Source of the DNA: Pezicula radicicola
Taxonomy: Eukaryota > Ascomycota > Leotiomycetes > Helotiales > Dermateaceae
Length of the DNA stretch: 64,000 nucleotides
NCBI GenBank assembly: GCA_003008705.1
Contig: PDUO01000013.1
Span: 20,702-84,701 of the forward strand
Direction: 5' to 3'
Numbering within the stretch: position 1 is the stretch's first letter; the number at the start of each line of letters is the position of its first letter. A program made the position numbers and the translations under genes. Below the pieces are notes generated by a model, which saw only the letters and a program-made list of their open reading frames with translations, ran no database searches and had not been told where the DNA came from. Of this stretch, positions 34,901 to 46,392 are shown piece by piece.

Positions 34901-37225
34901 TTATTAAGATCCTTGAGACTCTGCTCGGTCTTTGTACCAGCCTTGTCACGAGCAGTATTCAAGGCTTTAGAGACTTGACTTTCAAAGGTTTCTCGAACGT
35001 TCATACCAGGAAGAGACTCAAGCTCGTTGGCTGTAGCCTTGGCAGTGAGGTCGGCGACCTCATTCTTCTGTGTTGTGATCGCATCTTCGATCTTCTCAAT
35101 TGTGGCCTTGTCAGGAATAGTGTCACCAATTCCAATACTGAAGCCATGATGCAATAGCCAATAATTAACAACTCTTTGACATCCATTGAAGAATGCCATC
35201 GCTGCTGCAGGTCCCTGTTCGTTGAAGATGATGTGGATGATACCATTTCCAGAAGCTCCAACAAACTTCTTCGTGAGGAGACCAAACATGAGCTCTCCAC
35301 CATGCACAAGAAGTCCATCATCGTTCAACGGTGCGTCCTCCCGTGCATCGTTAGAGCTGTGCAAATTGACAATCTTTGGAATGATCAAACTGATGACTTG
35401 TTTTCCAGTCCATCTGGGACGAGGCTTGTAGATAGCTGGCTGGGGAACTACGCCATCCCAATCCGGAACCCAAAGTAACACATTCATCAGCTCGTTCTTG
35501 GTTAAAAACACATCTCGGCGACACATCTTGTAGACACCAGCTAAGGTGTCCTGCACGATACCCATTAGAGGACCGTTTCTCTGGGGAGACACGATATTGA
35601 GGGGTACCATGCAGAGCTGCATGATCTCAGCACGAGTTTCCTCTGTCTGAGGAACATGCAAATTCATCTCGTCTCCATCGAAATCAGCGTTATACGGTGA
35701 GGTAACGGACAAGTTAAGTCGGAATGTCGAGTAAGGCATCACTCGAACTCTGTGACCCATCATGGATTCTTTATGCAGCGATGGCTGACGGTTAAAGATA
35801 ATGAAATCACCATCGATGATATGTCTCTCGACTTTCCAGCCATATTCCAGTGAAATAGCTCCAGCGCGCTTGTGATGCCGAAGATCAATACGAGTTCCGT
35901 CAGAACGAATTACGTACTTTGCTCCTGGATGCTCGTTGGGTCCGTTCTGTACCAACTGATGTAGCTTGCTGATATTGTATGGAGTTACAGTCTCGGGATA
36001 TGTCAGAGTTCTAGCGATACTTCGTGGTACACCAACTTCGTCCAAGTCCAAGTTGGGGTCACCAGTGATAACCGTACGTGCTGAGAAGTCGACACGCTTT
36101 CCCATCAAATTTCCACGAAGACGCCCCTCCTTGCCCTTTAGACGAGCTCGAATAGACTTTACAGGTCTACCTGACTTCTGCAGAGCCTGCGGCTGTCCAG
36201 CGATATCATTGTCCATGTATGTGGCAACATGGTACTGCAACAGCTGCTCAAAATCTTGTAAAATATGTGCAGGAGAGCCTTCTTGTTGAGCTTGTCGTAC
36301 ATTACCGTTTGCTCGAATGATATCTCCTAATTTGTATGTCAAATCATCCTCTCCACGCATACCCTGGCCAGTACCATCCATCGAAATACTAGGCCGCACT
36401 GGTGGTGGAGGAACTGGCAAGACTGTTATGATCATCCACTCTGGTCGCGCATAATCGTTGTTCAGCCCAAGGTCAAAGATTTCCTCAGTGGAGATTGCTC
36501 TGAAGACAGCCAGAGCCATTTCAGGAGTAATCTGCTTCTTTTCCGGCTGCGCAGCCTCACCATCTTCATCCTTTGGCACCTTCCATGTTCCCCAAAGTTG
36601 TAAAGCAGTTTGTCGAACTTCAGGCTGCAGGTTTCCACATCCTCCGTGCGATCGCTTTGGTGCTTCCTTTGTGTTCCCATCAAATTCTTCCTCATTCAAC
36701 TGCAGATCACTTTCGCATATCATCTTGGGCTTACAGAGACGCCATATTGTGTCAAACCTACGCTTTGGATCTCGTATGGAAACGGCTGCTTTGTATGCTG
36801 GAACACTCTGAAATCATGATGTTAGCACAAAGGCACAAAAGATATGTACGCCATGTGGGCGAACTGACTCTGTCCAGCAACACCTTGCCACAGTTGTGGC
36901 AGACCATCTCCAAAAGCTTCTTTATCTTCTTGAGAAATCCAGGGTGAAAGACAGGTTTTGCAAGCTCTATATGACCAAAATGACCTGGACATTCTGACAT
37001 ATTCTGATCGCAAGTACCGCATTTGAACTGTCGGTCGATAGACCCCAGTCGCGAATCATTCAGACCTTGCTCACGAGGCTTCATTTTACTCTCGTCCATC
37101 GTTTCTGGATACAGGACGTGGCAAACACTCATGTTTTTGATCTCCTCCGGTGATAACAACCCAAATTGTATCTCCTGGATCGTGCGCAGAGGCGCATCTG
37201 AATGCGCAAAGTTGAGATTCGCCAT
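31938..37225 (-). CDS. RPB1: RNA polymerase II largest subunit RPB1
   Basis: Three exons, complement join(37225..36869, 36807..32012, 31959..31938), give 1724 residues, close to yeast Rpb1 (1733). The N-terminal clamp has its zinc ligands in [22 protein letters not shown] and VCHNCGK. The catalytic metal loop reads [15 protein letters not shown]. Other hallmarks are [33 protein letters not shown] and the bridge/trigger region [16 protein letters not shown]. The C-terminal domain begins near residue 1550 and is irregular, with nine exact YSPTSP hexads among degenerate SPTSP blocks. The last exon is only 22 nt. It is added by a 52-nt intron whose donor lies inside an in-frame TAG, and it supplies the final YSPTSPS heptad and stop. 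The first intron has a weak GTCAGT donor. This is the core polymerase for all mRNA, located in the nucleus. Confidence 0.97.
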
Positions 37226-39049
37226 ATTGATAGATTTTGATGATCAGCGCAGAGCTGATTCGAAAGATTCGCGATGTAGGGAGAATGACGCCGACGTCGC
37301 GTCTTTGTCTCGAGAGGACCGAAGAGAATCGTAGAGCTTAAAGGAAGATATTACAAGGGCGATGAAGAAAGTTGCACAGGATGGGAATGAGTGTCGTAGC
37401 AATCGATATTGATGGCGCTCAAAGGCAGCCGGCCCTTGGGGGGGCTGCTGAAAAGCTTAGTTGACCGACCGCGCAGGCGCCAGCGAAGCAATGGTGTCGC
37501 TGAAAAGAGTGTATTGATCGTCTTCCTCTTGAGAAAGAACTACTTGATGGAATGCACGAGACTTGACGCGCTATTCCAAAGTTGGGTGATGTTGTCGATG
37601 GGTTGTTCACGTCGTTTGATTGAGGCCAACTCGAAAGCGCAAATAATCCTTCCAGCGGAGGCGGCTCAAAGGCACGGTTTCTGCCTCGTCAGGCACCCAA
37701 GCATTCACCAGGAAGGTGCGGCCAATTGGTGAATCATCCCAAAATTCGGCTGTGGCTGGGCTTGGGGGGTTCGGAAATATCTGAGTCATCGGCCAACGTC
37801 TTCTCGCGTCAAGCGAGAGAAATAGGGGGGCTCTCAGTAGGAGAAATAAGCTGCCGCTTCGTGCACAGACCACCACCATCAAAACAATTGACTAACTAAA
37901 TAACTATCAAATATAATTAGTTAAAATTTAGTTACTTTAATTAGATACATCTCGAATTGAAAGTCTATAATTCTTTTGTTATTTTATTAATTTTTGGTGG
38001 GTGTTTTTGTAGGTGTTTTAGTAGGGTAGAGTGTGCCCCGAAGCGGCAGCTTATTTCTCCTACTGAGAGGGGGGTTACCAGCAATGGAGACCAGAATTAT
38101 CAAGGGCCAAGCAGTATCGCCAGTGAATGAGGGGACATCACCAGCTTGATGACAAAAGTTCCAGTTTATCTGTCGTTCTGTTCAAGAACTCACTGAAGAC
38201 GGGTCAATCATTAGCTGTGGCTGTTCCTCTGAGGTACATGCCCTATGCTCTCTCGTTCTCTGTCCATCTTCAATAACGGACACAATATTCCTCTTGAGAA
38301 GATGAGCAATTCTAGGTGGCGAACCGAGGGGAATGCCTGCCGTGTATGCCAAAGCGGAGCGCATTCATAGTCACTCACTGAAGAGAAGTCGACTTCTACG
38401 CCCCAATGGCAGCAATATATAAATTTAGGCCTCAACGCTCCTAGTCTCTGTCCGTCAATATTGCTAAGAGTTATACGGTGCGAATTGCATGAGGTGATTC
38501 GATGGCTAAATAGTACTTGAAGTGAATCAAGTGATGTATTTCCCGAGATCTTTCGCTGATTATTCATCGTTACCTAGAGACCAGAAGAGTCATGAGCAGC
38601 AGTTCTTTAGCAAGAGAACCTTTAATTCCTCCATCGTCTGGTCACTGTAGTGGTGCTTTCAATCAATCTCGTGAGTGCCTCTCGTACCTATATAACGCTT
38701 CACTTTCGAACTAAAATCCAGCTAATCTCGTGCAACCTTGGAATATCAGCTAGGCCAATGAACGCAAGCTATGTCTTGGCAGCTACATGATTTGAGCCTA
38801 AAGTGTGAATAAGAAGCCCATGATCACCTGTGGCATTGTTGAAGTTAAGCATTGACTTAGTTTGTTGTACCAACTCAGCATATTCTTAGATTTACTGACT
38901 GGGCTCTTGACTAAACTAGCTCTTGAGAAGTCGCCTCGTTATGGATTTCATTACATTTTTAACCCTAGGTATCCTCTATTCCGCCTGTCCTATGCGCCAA
39001 ACTTCCAAAACCAAACGCCAAAGAAGCTATTAGCTTCTTCATCAGTCTC
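37226..39049. other. RPB1 upstream region and SWD1 3' flank
   Basis: About 1.8 kb. The portion next to 37226 is the RPB1 promoter. A fold-back element occupies 37831-38069 (listed separately). The open frames at 37409-37732, 37607-37882 and 38211-38567 have no recognisable motif, and one runs into an arm of the element. No gene is called. Confidence 0.4.
37831..38069. mobile_element. MITE-like fold-back element with perfect 31-bp inverted repeats
   Basis: The 31-bp left arm (37831-37861), starting CTCTCAGTAGGAGAAATAAG, is exactly reverse-complemented at 38039-38069. The 177-bp interior is AT-rich at its centre and has no coding capacity. Runs of five to six G flank both ends and could represent the target-site duplication, but a homopolymer is weak evidence. 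The arms are unlike those of the other two elements in the window, so it is a separate family. Confidence 0.78.
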
Positions 39050-40514
39050 TCAACGCCTACGACTCTTTGGCTTCTTCGATGCCGAATCCTCGCCACTCTC
39101 TGGGCCATCCGCATCTATCATGTAATCCCTTGATGCTGTAGGACTCTTACGCCTCATCTCTCCTCTACGAAGGGTTATAAATTCCTCCTCGCTGTCACTG
39201 TCGTTAAAATCCAGTTCAACTGGCATTCTGAACGCATTCTGTGCATCCACAATTTCTCCTTTCACCGGCTCAATAGTCAAAATATCGATATCCTCGTCCT
39301 CAGCATCTAATCGTCGCTTGTGTATTTCTTCTTGAGGATGGATATCAAACTCATCATCGTGCTCAATGTACTCAACGTTCTCATCGACCTCCGCAAAATC
39401 GGGTGCCAAAGCTGACCACCGTTGCGGACTGATAATCGACCAGATATGTATTCTTCCGCTCTCCAATCCACAAGCAGCAATCAACGGCCTATGTGGATGC
39501 CATTCAACAACCCCATGCTCTTCTTTTGGACCCTCTAGGATCTTCACCAAACTGCCATGTCTCCGCTCCCAGATGTAAATATCATGGTTGTTATATGTCG
39601 ACGCGGTGACATATTCTCCTGTAGAACTGAATGCTACATGGTTCCATGATAGTCTGTTCACAACATCCTGGAACTTGTGCTCCACCTCAATATCTATCGT
39701 GTCGGGATCTAAATCCTCCGCTGAAAGATTTGGTAATTGTATTGTCCGTATAATCCTGTCCTGAGCATTTACAACAACATCCCTCCCCGAATTTGTCAAG
39801 CGTAAAAATATTACCAGGCCCGTACATATCTTCGTAGAGTAAATAGTCTTCCTCGTAGCCACCTCGATTATATTCAGCCAACCCTTATTCGTTCCCGTCA
39901 GTATGTGGTCTCCGGAGGCCGTCCACACCGAGACTGTTGTAGACTGTTTTGCATCTTGTGCTGCTTGTTTCCCGTTGATCGGTTCATCATCATTATATGC
40001 CCGTTTTGGCGCTGAAGGCAACTTCATTTTGATGGGTGCTTCAGCATCGTTGCAATCCACAAGGAGGGGCTGATCTTCGAAAAGAGATAAAACAAACTTA
40101 AAACTGGGTATAAGTTAGCCAGTAAATCTGTGCAGGAATCGGTGTAAGCTACTGGTCCCATGGATGAAGCTCTGCGATGTATACGGGCGCTTGAAACCGC
40201 ACGCTCCTCAGTATTGAGCCATCCTGCAAATCCCAAAGATTACATTTCCAATCTTGACTTGAGGTCAATAAGTATCTTCCGTCCCGGGACCAACTCAGCG
40301 ATTGAACTTGGCGCGTATGGCCTTTGAGTTTGCGAGCCACACCCTGTGTCTCGACATCGAATATAACGACAGTACCATCGACGCGCCCTGCAGCTAGAAA
40401 GTCGCCTTTTCGGCTGAACCGCACACTAGTTACATGTCCACTGCGGAGCACGCCTGTTGTTGATTCGGGGTAGTCCTGTGCGAGAATAAACGGATCTGTG
40501 AGTGCGAGATTCAT
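39050..40514 (-). CDS. SWD1: COMPASS histone H3K4 methyltransferase subunit SWD1 (RbBP5 homologue)
   Basis: Two exons, complement join(40514..40153, 40103..39050), give 471 residues. It is a WD40 protein of the Set1/COMPASS complex, which methylates histone H3 lysine 4 in the nucleus. The N-terminus MNLALTDPF and the repeats GHVTSVRFSRKGDFLAAGRVDGTV, GHTRQVQSLSWSRDGRYLLTSSQDW and WNHVAFSSTGEYVTAST match the family. HPHRPLIAACGLESGRIHIWS is the last clear blade. The C-terminal tail is acidic and then basic (DSDSEEEFI, KKPKSRRR), as in RbBP5 relatives. The single intron restores HPWDHFKFVLSLFEDQPLLVD, a conserved Swd1/RbBP5 segment. The start codon is the first ATG of the open frame and gives the expected N-terminus. 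Confidence 0.93.
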
Positions 40515-41648
40515 TGCGGCGGTCGCAGGAGGACTTCGTAAAGATAAAGCTCCCAGAAGATGTGAAGGGTTGAGCAGAACAGACAGCCTTGTGTCCAGAG
40601 AAAGAAGCGAGGCTGAATCAAACTAGCTAGCCCCCACGTGATTGGAGGACTATGGGCCTTCCAGGATTTGTCGCAAGTCTCGCGGGAGACTCGAGAAACG
40701 GTGGTACGCGTCACTTCAAATCTCTCGGTGCTCTCTCTCTCTCTTTATTGAACATCAAGAAATGGCTTCCTCCCTCACAGCTTCGGCAGCAGGTTATTGT
40801 AGGAATTTCTTTGAATGCCAGTGATCTAAACCAACCTTTTATTTCCAGCTTTTCCAAACTTGAGAGTAACACTGCAGACTCGTTACTTACTATCTTATGC
40901 GACTGTGTACCTTAGTAAAGAAGCGCGATTAACATGAATCTTTAGGACCCTTTTCACAAGAGTTCATCCTTGAAATCATTATTATCTATGAGATGCTCAA
41001 GCAAAGACCTAAAAAATTATATTCCCAATAGATGATATCCCCCATTCTTCCCCCGCGTGCTTAGGTGGGATGGTTCGTCTATCATCCCGAATACAAATCA
41101 GAGTAATAATTGGCTGTACCGATTGATGAGTAGATCGGCCCTTCACTTCAATGCAGTATTGACTCTATTGAAATATGAAACACAGAAATCGAGTTTCAGA
41201 ATCAAGTTTACCAGTTCACCTGATCACACCCCACAGTGAAAAGGGTAACTTAACTTCAACATTTGCCTATGCGGTGATAATTAAAGAATCAAAAGCGCTT
41301 CCAAGAAGCCTTTGTCGATCCTCGCTTTGCGTCTTGGCCAATCACAATAGTGATCACATGCATGGTACCGCCCAATCCCCTGCATCCCCAGAACAAACGC
41401 TCCCGACTCGACGGCGGCAACCAACTGAAAGCAAGCCCGAAATCTATTTCAAGATCAAATCGCAGAACCGCAATTGTCAAAATTTGGCCGTAGGCGCCTG
41501 ATGTTTGAAGTCTATGGAAATGTATAACTGGGAGGTTGGCCCTTGCACTATGGCCTTGCTATGGACGAGAGGCTGGTTCTTTATACCTATGCACATTTCT
41601 TGAGGAAGGAGCATCTGGTATATACTTTTATCATTATTGATCCTCACC
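40515..41648. promoter_or_regulatory. Divergent intergenic region, SWD1 and the 41.6-kb gene
   Basis: About 1.1 kb separating two divergent start codons. It contains no supported gene; the frames at 40652-40915 and 41175-41501 have no recognisable content. A short CT-rich run near 40727-40745 is of the kind common in fungal promoters. Confidence 0.35.
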
Positions 41649-43367
41649 ATGTCTTCCGAAAACAATGCTCAGAATGGGGGTTTCAGTTTGTTCCCTCCAC
41701 CGCCAAAAGAGAAGAGAAAGCCGTCGAGGAAACCAAGTGCGAGGCGGCATGCTATCAACCCACAATCCCCTCCTCAGTCTGCTGTCGAGAGAGCAGCTTC
41801 GCCTGAATTTCCAACACCGATAGATGGACGGCAATCGGCTCTTGATGGGCGACAGTCTGCACTTGAAAATCGGCAGCAGGATCATGATGGTCGGCATTCA
41901 GCAATGGATGGACGAACCTCAGCGCTGGGAGGCCGAGTATCTCCAATAACCACACCATCTCCAATTGCCCAGGTTCCTGATAACCAGCAAAGGTCACATA
42001 CGCCCTTGTCAATGGCCCCTACCTTGGTGCGAAGCAACAGCAATTCGTCCCACAGCTCAATAGCGAAGAACAAGCTACCGAATGGCTCTTCACAAAAAGA
42101 TGAACCTATCATGCGGTCTATCTTCCCCAGATACAACCCAAATCTTCCTCTCGAACACCAGAACTATTACCCGACACAAGCGAGCCCCACTCACATTCCC
42201 AGAACTGTCATCTCCAAGCAACCGTATTCCCCGAGTATAGATGCTAGGAGTTCCATAGGCCTTCAGAGCCCAATGTCTGGAGGAATGTCCCCTGGACAGT
42301 TCCCAAGAGGCATCCAAGATATCCCACCACCCGTACAGGATCCCTCAAGCAACGAGGAACTGAAGGAGTTATGGAAGGTTGCCAACGGCTGGAGAGTCTC
42401 GGCATCTGAAGGCCGGTCTTTTACATTGAAGTTAACCACGTCGATTGACGAACCTGTCTATACACTCTCGTCCGCCACACAACCTTTCTACAACCTTCGC
42501 CTAGATCCAACCTCAACGTCAGCACAAATGACAATGACCCGCCTCGACCCTAACAAAGCCTCCACATCAAAATCGAAAACTCTAGGACTAGTTGGATCTT
42601 CAAAGGCTGAAGCAGCTATGGAAGTGATGAGCACAACACTGGAAGAAGCTGTCCGTCGTCTTCCACCCAACGATGGTCTTGTAGCGCTTCTCTACCCTCG
42701 CGCAGCATCGAATATGGCGATTGACCTTGCAAACAAGGCAAGTCGAGCAGACGACGCTTCTATTCTTGCTGCAGCAGAACGGGAATGCGGAAGATTGGTC
42801 TGGGATGAGGATAGCCAGAAAAATTATCTTGTTCATCCTGCAATAAGCACGCCATTCATTGTCACGATCAAGTCGTCCCCAGCATGGTCTCGTGCTGAAT
42901 ATGTTCTTGGACATCCAGAATTACCGCATAACCTTGTACGGCTAGTACGAGATGGAACCGGAGGTGGAAGCTTGGAAGTAGACACAGCAGTCGCGGCTCG
43001 CATCGACTGTTTTTACGTCGTCGATGTAGCAATCTGTGCAGTATTATTGGTAGCGATTGCAGACGAGAAGGCAAGAAATGTGGAAAGGTTTGAGGCACCA
43101 CCCTCGATAGCGCCAGCGTCACCGAGAACCCCCAAAGGAAAGGGCAAGAAATCACCGAAATTCGAGGAGTTCGAGATAGATCTCGAGAGCCAGGATAGTC
43201 TAAAGGACAAGAAAGATAAGAGCGACCTACCTAAATCTACCAGTTGCATATTGAGTATGCTCTGGGGATTGGTCAGGTGTATTGTGTGGATTTTGACAGT
43301 AACGGCCAAAGCACTTGCTGCGATCATTATTTCGATTTCAAAATGTCTGACTTCTTCAAAGTTATGA
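41649..43367 (+). CDS. Conserved fungal membrane-anchored protein of unknown function (often named acetylserotonin methyltransferase-like)
   Basis: An intron-free frame of 572 residues. The first 220 residues are proline/serine rich and probably disordered. They include five degenerate copies of GRxSA (residues about 58-98), encoded by a tandem DNA repeat at 41822-41940. A folded core follows, with ELWKVANGWRVSASEGRSFTLKL, VYTLSSATQPFYNLRLDPTSTSAQMT and a later block GRLVWDEDSQKNYLVHP. These pieces look like a family widespread in filamentous fungi. The C-terminus has a lysine-rich stretch and then a single hydrophobic segment (about 540-565, IVWILTVTAKALAAIIISI), suggesting a tail anchor. 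I see no methyltransferase motif, so the common database name is probably misleading. An in-frame codon further upstream (41637) lacks ATG; ATG at 41649 is the natural start. Confidence 0.75.
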   Translation: MSSENNAQNGGFSLFPPPPKEKRKPSRKPSARRHAINPQSPPQSAVERAASPEFPTPIDGRQSALDGRQSALENRQQDHDGRHSAMDGRTSALGGRVSPITTPSPIAQVPDNQQRSHTPLSMAPTLVRSNSNSSHSSIAKNKLPNGSSQKDEPIMRSIFPRYNPNLPLEHQNYYPTQASPTHIPRTVISKQPYSPSIDARSSIGLQSPMSGGMSPGQFPRGIQDIPPPVQDPSSNEELKELWKVANGWRVSASEGRSFTLKLTTSIDEPVYTLSSATQPFYNLRLDPTSTSAQMTMTRLDPNKASTSKSKTLGLVGSSKAEAAMEVMSTTLEEAVRRLPPNDGLVALLYPRAASNMAIDLANKASRADDASILAAAERECGRLVWDEDSQKNYLVHPAISTPFIVTIKSSPAWSRAEYVLGHPELPHNLVRLVRDGTGGGSLEVDTAVAARIDCFYVVDVAICAVLLVAIADEKARNVERFEAPPSIAPASPRTPKGKGKKSPKFEEFEIDLESQDSLKDKKDKSDLPKSTSCILSMLWGLVRCIVWILTVTAKALAAIIISISKCLTSSKL

Positions 43368-45171
43368 GAATGTTAAAAGACAGGTTTCTTGGGGCATATA
43401 TTGACCTTTGCGGTATTTACGGTGCTTTGCTTCTGCAAGCGGTCTCTCTGTCTGCTCTTTTTTCAGACATATATATAATGTTGCAGGCGATATGGAGCAC
43501 AAGAGACTGGGGCGTTATTGGGCAGGATTTTGATACCTAACTCAGCATACAACATTCGATATGCCTGATAGTAATTAATTTATTCACTTCTTATGTCTTC
43601 CAACAGAAAATACAACCGCTAGCTACAGGAGCTTTTAAACGTCGTTAGATCTGCAATTAGAGTTGGTGTTGACATATCTACCGACGAGGTAAAGGTACAT
43701 TTATTCTTACAAGTAAAGTCGATGCAAAGATTCCCCTGAATTTCTAAAGGTTATCTTACCATATGCTTCCGATTTATCTAGCCACGCAGTAACAACAAAA
43801 ATCAACTACTGTAAGACATTAGACACTCCTTAAGAGAAGATCTCCTATAATATTCAGATACATTAGGAAATATTTCCCCCAAGAGCCTCATTTTTCGAGC
43901 AACATTCATTAACTTAGCAAACAAACTCTTGTGGTTCTTGGCAAGAAAATATAGTGTTGTTAATAAAATTCTATAAAGAAAAAAAAGTTCTTTGGTTGGC
44001 ATGAATTGTCTTTTCTATTATAAGCTAATAGGATGTATAGACTATATTGTTTTCAACAGCATACCAATGTCTATACTAATAAACTTAACCTTAACAATCT
44101 AAACCCTTGCAAGCCTAGCATTCATTTTCTCGGAGACTAAATATTGAACTCGCTTTGTACTTAGGGGAAGGGGTTAATTTATGTGTTATAGTTCGATAGC
44201 GCTATTTAAGATTGATAAATATATCTATGTGGAAGGTCATTTTTGGGGTAGCAACTCTGTTGATTCTGTACTCTGTACAAAAATAATAGCTCTGTAGAAA
44301 CCTTACTTATAGATCTCTATTGCAAAGAGACAATGTAAAAGCAACTGCAGACGTATTCAAAATGTACTTTACTGTTCAACATCTCAATATAGCGTACTTT
44401 CGGTACCAAAGAGGAGTATGGCTTAGTGTTTTGGATATATTAAGGAGTAAATGGTGTAAATAGGGGGAAAATATTTAGAATCGGGGTGCGAAGACAAAGA
44501 TATCAAACAAGTACTCTAGTATGCTCTTAGTAACCTACTGAAAAGTAACACTTGTTTCCATGTCTCCAAAGACATCTTTAAAGTCCTTCGAAGAGAATTC
44601 GTCGTCTGTATTCTTAGCGATGCGATGTAAGCAGACTCTCAGACTCTGTTGTAGCATACCTTAACTAATATGTTCTTGATTAACATTTTGTTGTTGGTAC
44701 AGAGATGTTTAGGGACGAGAAAAAGGAAAAGCTGCTAGATACTTGTTGTAAGTTTACAGCTAAAAAGGATGGCTTATTTGATCTCTGAATTTAACGTGCA
44801 AGAGAGGACTGGAATAGGGCTTGAGGAAACAATCAAGTTGTGTTTCAAATATCAAAGAGGGAGGATTCGATGGCGTCGATATCGATCTAAGATCAGAAGA
44901 TTAAACCGCAAACTCCCTGTTTAACACGAAGTTAAGAATCCTTTAACTTAACTACGCTATTCAATCTCGACAATAAGTTATTGAATCTTGATAACTCAGT
45001 TAATCTGAGTGTTTACCTCGAATCTGGGTGACCCACTGGATTTAAGTAGCTCACTTAACTTGGGTAACTCGCTTGACTTAGACACATCAATTTGGTATGC
45101 ATACTTAGCAGGGAAGTGAACTCTAAGCGTTACCAGGAGTGCCAGGTATTAATTGTAGTATTACACAACTC
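43368..45171. other. AT-leaning gene-free region with minisatellite locus C
   Basis: About 1.8 kb without a supported gene. It is relatively AT-rich with scattered short tracts. A frame at 43244-43540 that begins inside the upstream gene has no recognisable motif. Near the right end lies a copy of the 18-bp repeat (44998-45082). Confidence 0.4.
44998..45082. repeat. 18-bp minisatellite, locus C
   Basis: About four diverged 18-bp units, for example ACTGGATTTAAGTAGCTC followed directly by ACTTAACTTGGGTAACTC and then GCTTGACTTAG. They are in the same orientation as locus B and align to its ACTTGATTTGAGTAACCC unit. This copy lies 90 bp past the UTP11 stop codon. Confidence 0.65.
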
Positions 45172-46072
45172 TTATCTCTTCCTCTCGCGAACCTTGAATT
45201 TGACGCCTTGCTTGTTCACGCCTCCTACTGTCGGTGACTTTGCCATCTTGGCTCTTTGCAAATCTAGTGCCTGCTCTGCTTCCGTCAATGCCTTTAGTCG
45301 CTCCCTAGCTGCTGCCAATTTTGCCTCAACTCTATCAGCCTCCTTTTCTTGTAATCTCCTAAGATTCCTAGCTTCGATATCAGCCCGAGTCTTAGGCGCA
45401 TCTTCTTCTTCCTCCTCCTCCTCATCGGAATCGATCTCCATATCGACATCCTGCCACATTTTCTCCTGCTGCTCTTCCTCATCATCCACAAATACGATTT
45501 TCTTCCCATCTGCCTTGATTCCGGCAGATCTTTGCTCTAAGACTTGTACCTCCTTAATAGCTTTATTCCTCATTGTCCGGACGTATCCCAAATCTTGGGT
45601 CTTGAACAATCTCACTGCATCTTGGTGAAGCACCTCGTTTCCTCTGTCCCCATTGACGGTTCCGGTTCTGTTCTTTCCTGATGTGGCAGGTCCCTTCTTG
45701 GACATCATACCATAGTAAAACTCATCAGGATTCTTCTCGAGGACCTTTTGTCGCAGTGCCTTTAACTTGGCCTTCTCCAAAGATTAATAATGCATCAGTT
45801 AGAAATTGAAGCTTGAATTCACCTTTTTGGCGTTGAAGTCGCGCGCTCGAGCTGAATAGTCCTACGATCTCCACTTTAGCTCTCGTAAATAATACATCGA
45901 AGGGAAAGATCTCACCTTGTGTTTCTCAAGTAATCCCCATTTTTGTCGCTCTTCAGGTTGGGCTCTCTATTGTGGTATGTTAACAAAGGCATATTCTAAC
46001 ATTGTTAAGATACAGTTTAAACAATACCTCTCTATGGTTTCGCCGTTGTACGGCATTGCGCATTGACGACAT
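45172..46072 (-). CDS. UTP11: U3 snoRNP-associated protein UTP11
   Basis: Four exons, complement join(46072..46028, 45966..45916, 45861..45823, 45774..45172), give 245 residues. Utp11 is a small-subunit processome component needed for 18S rRNA maturation in the nucleolus. The N-terminus MSSMRNAVQRRNHRERAQPE, then KWGLLEKHKDYSARARDFNAKK and LRQKVLEKNPDEFYYGMMSKK, are diagnostic. VLHQDAVRLFKTQDLGYVRT is also conserved. A long acidic tract (about residues 155-170) and a coiled-coil-like charged region precede the basic C-terminus GVKFKVRERKR. Each short exon boundary restores a conserved residue. It is divergent from CMC1 across 320 bp. Confidence 0.94.
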
Positions 46073-46392
46073 CGCAGGCCAAGATATTAATTCTCAGCGA
46101 GTGATCGCAGGTGGATATTTTCGTCAGGAGTAAAGAGTCGACTCTCTTTTGTGTATTGTTGTGGTGTAAACCGTTCGTATAGTGTCGTGAGGTTGAGATC
46201 CAGAACTTTTTACATCCCGCCAGCAGCCTCAGCCTTGCCCCATAAATAAATTTATCGCTTGGACTAAAAATGTTCCGTACCTATCCACACTAGCGCCCGC
46301 ATGAGAGCTTCCCAGCAACCTCGAATGATCCGATGTGATTGGGGCTCGTATCTGCCAGAGTTATCCAATTCTAGCAGTATATCTCCCAATTA
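46073..46392. promoter_or_regulatory. Shared promoter of UTP11 and CMC1
   Basis: The 320 bp between two divergent start codons carries both promoters. No specific binding site was recognised. Confidence 0.4.

Noticed and set aside
37607..37882. 91-codon minus-strand frame upstream of RPB1
   Set aside because: It starts within the arm of a fold-back element and shows no family motif.
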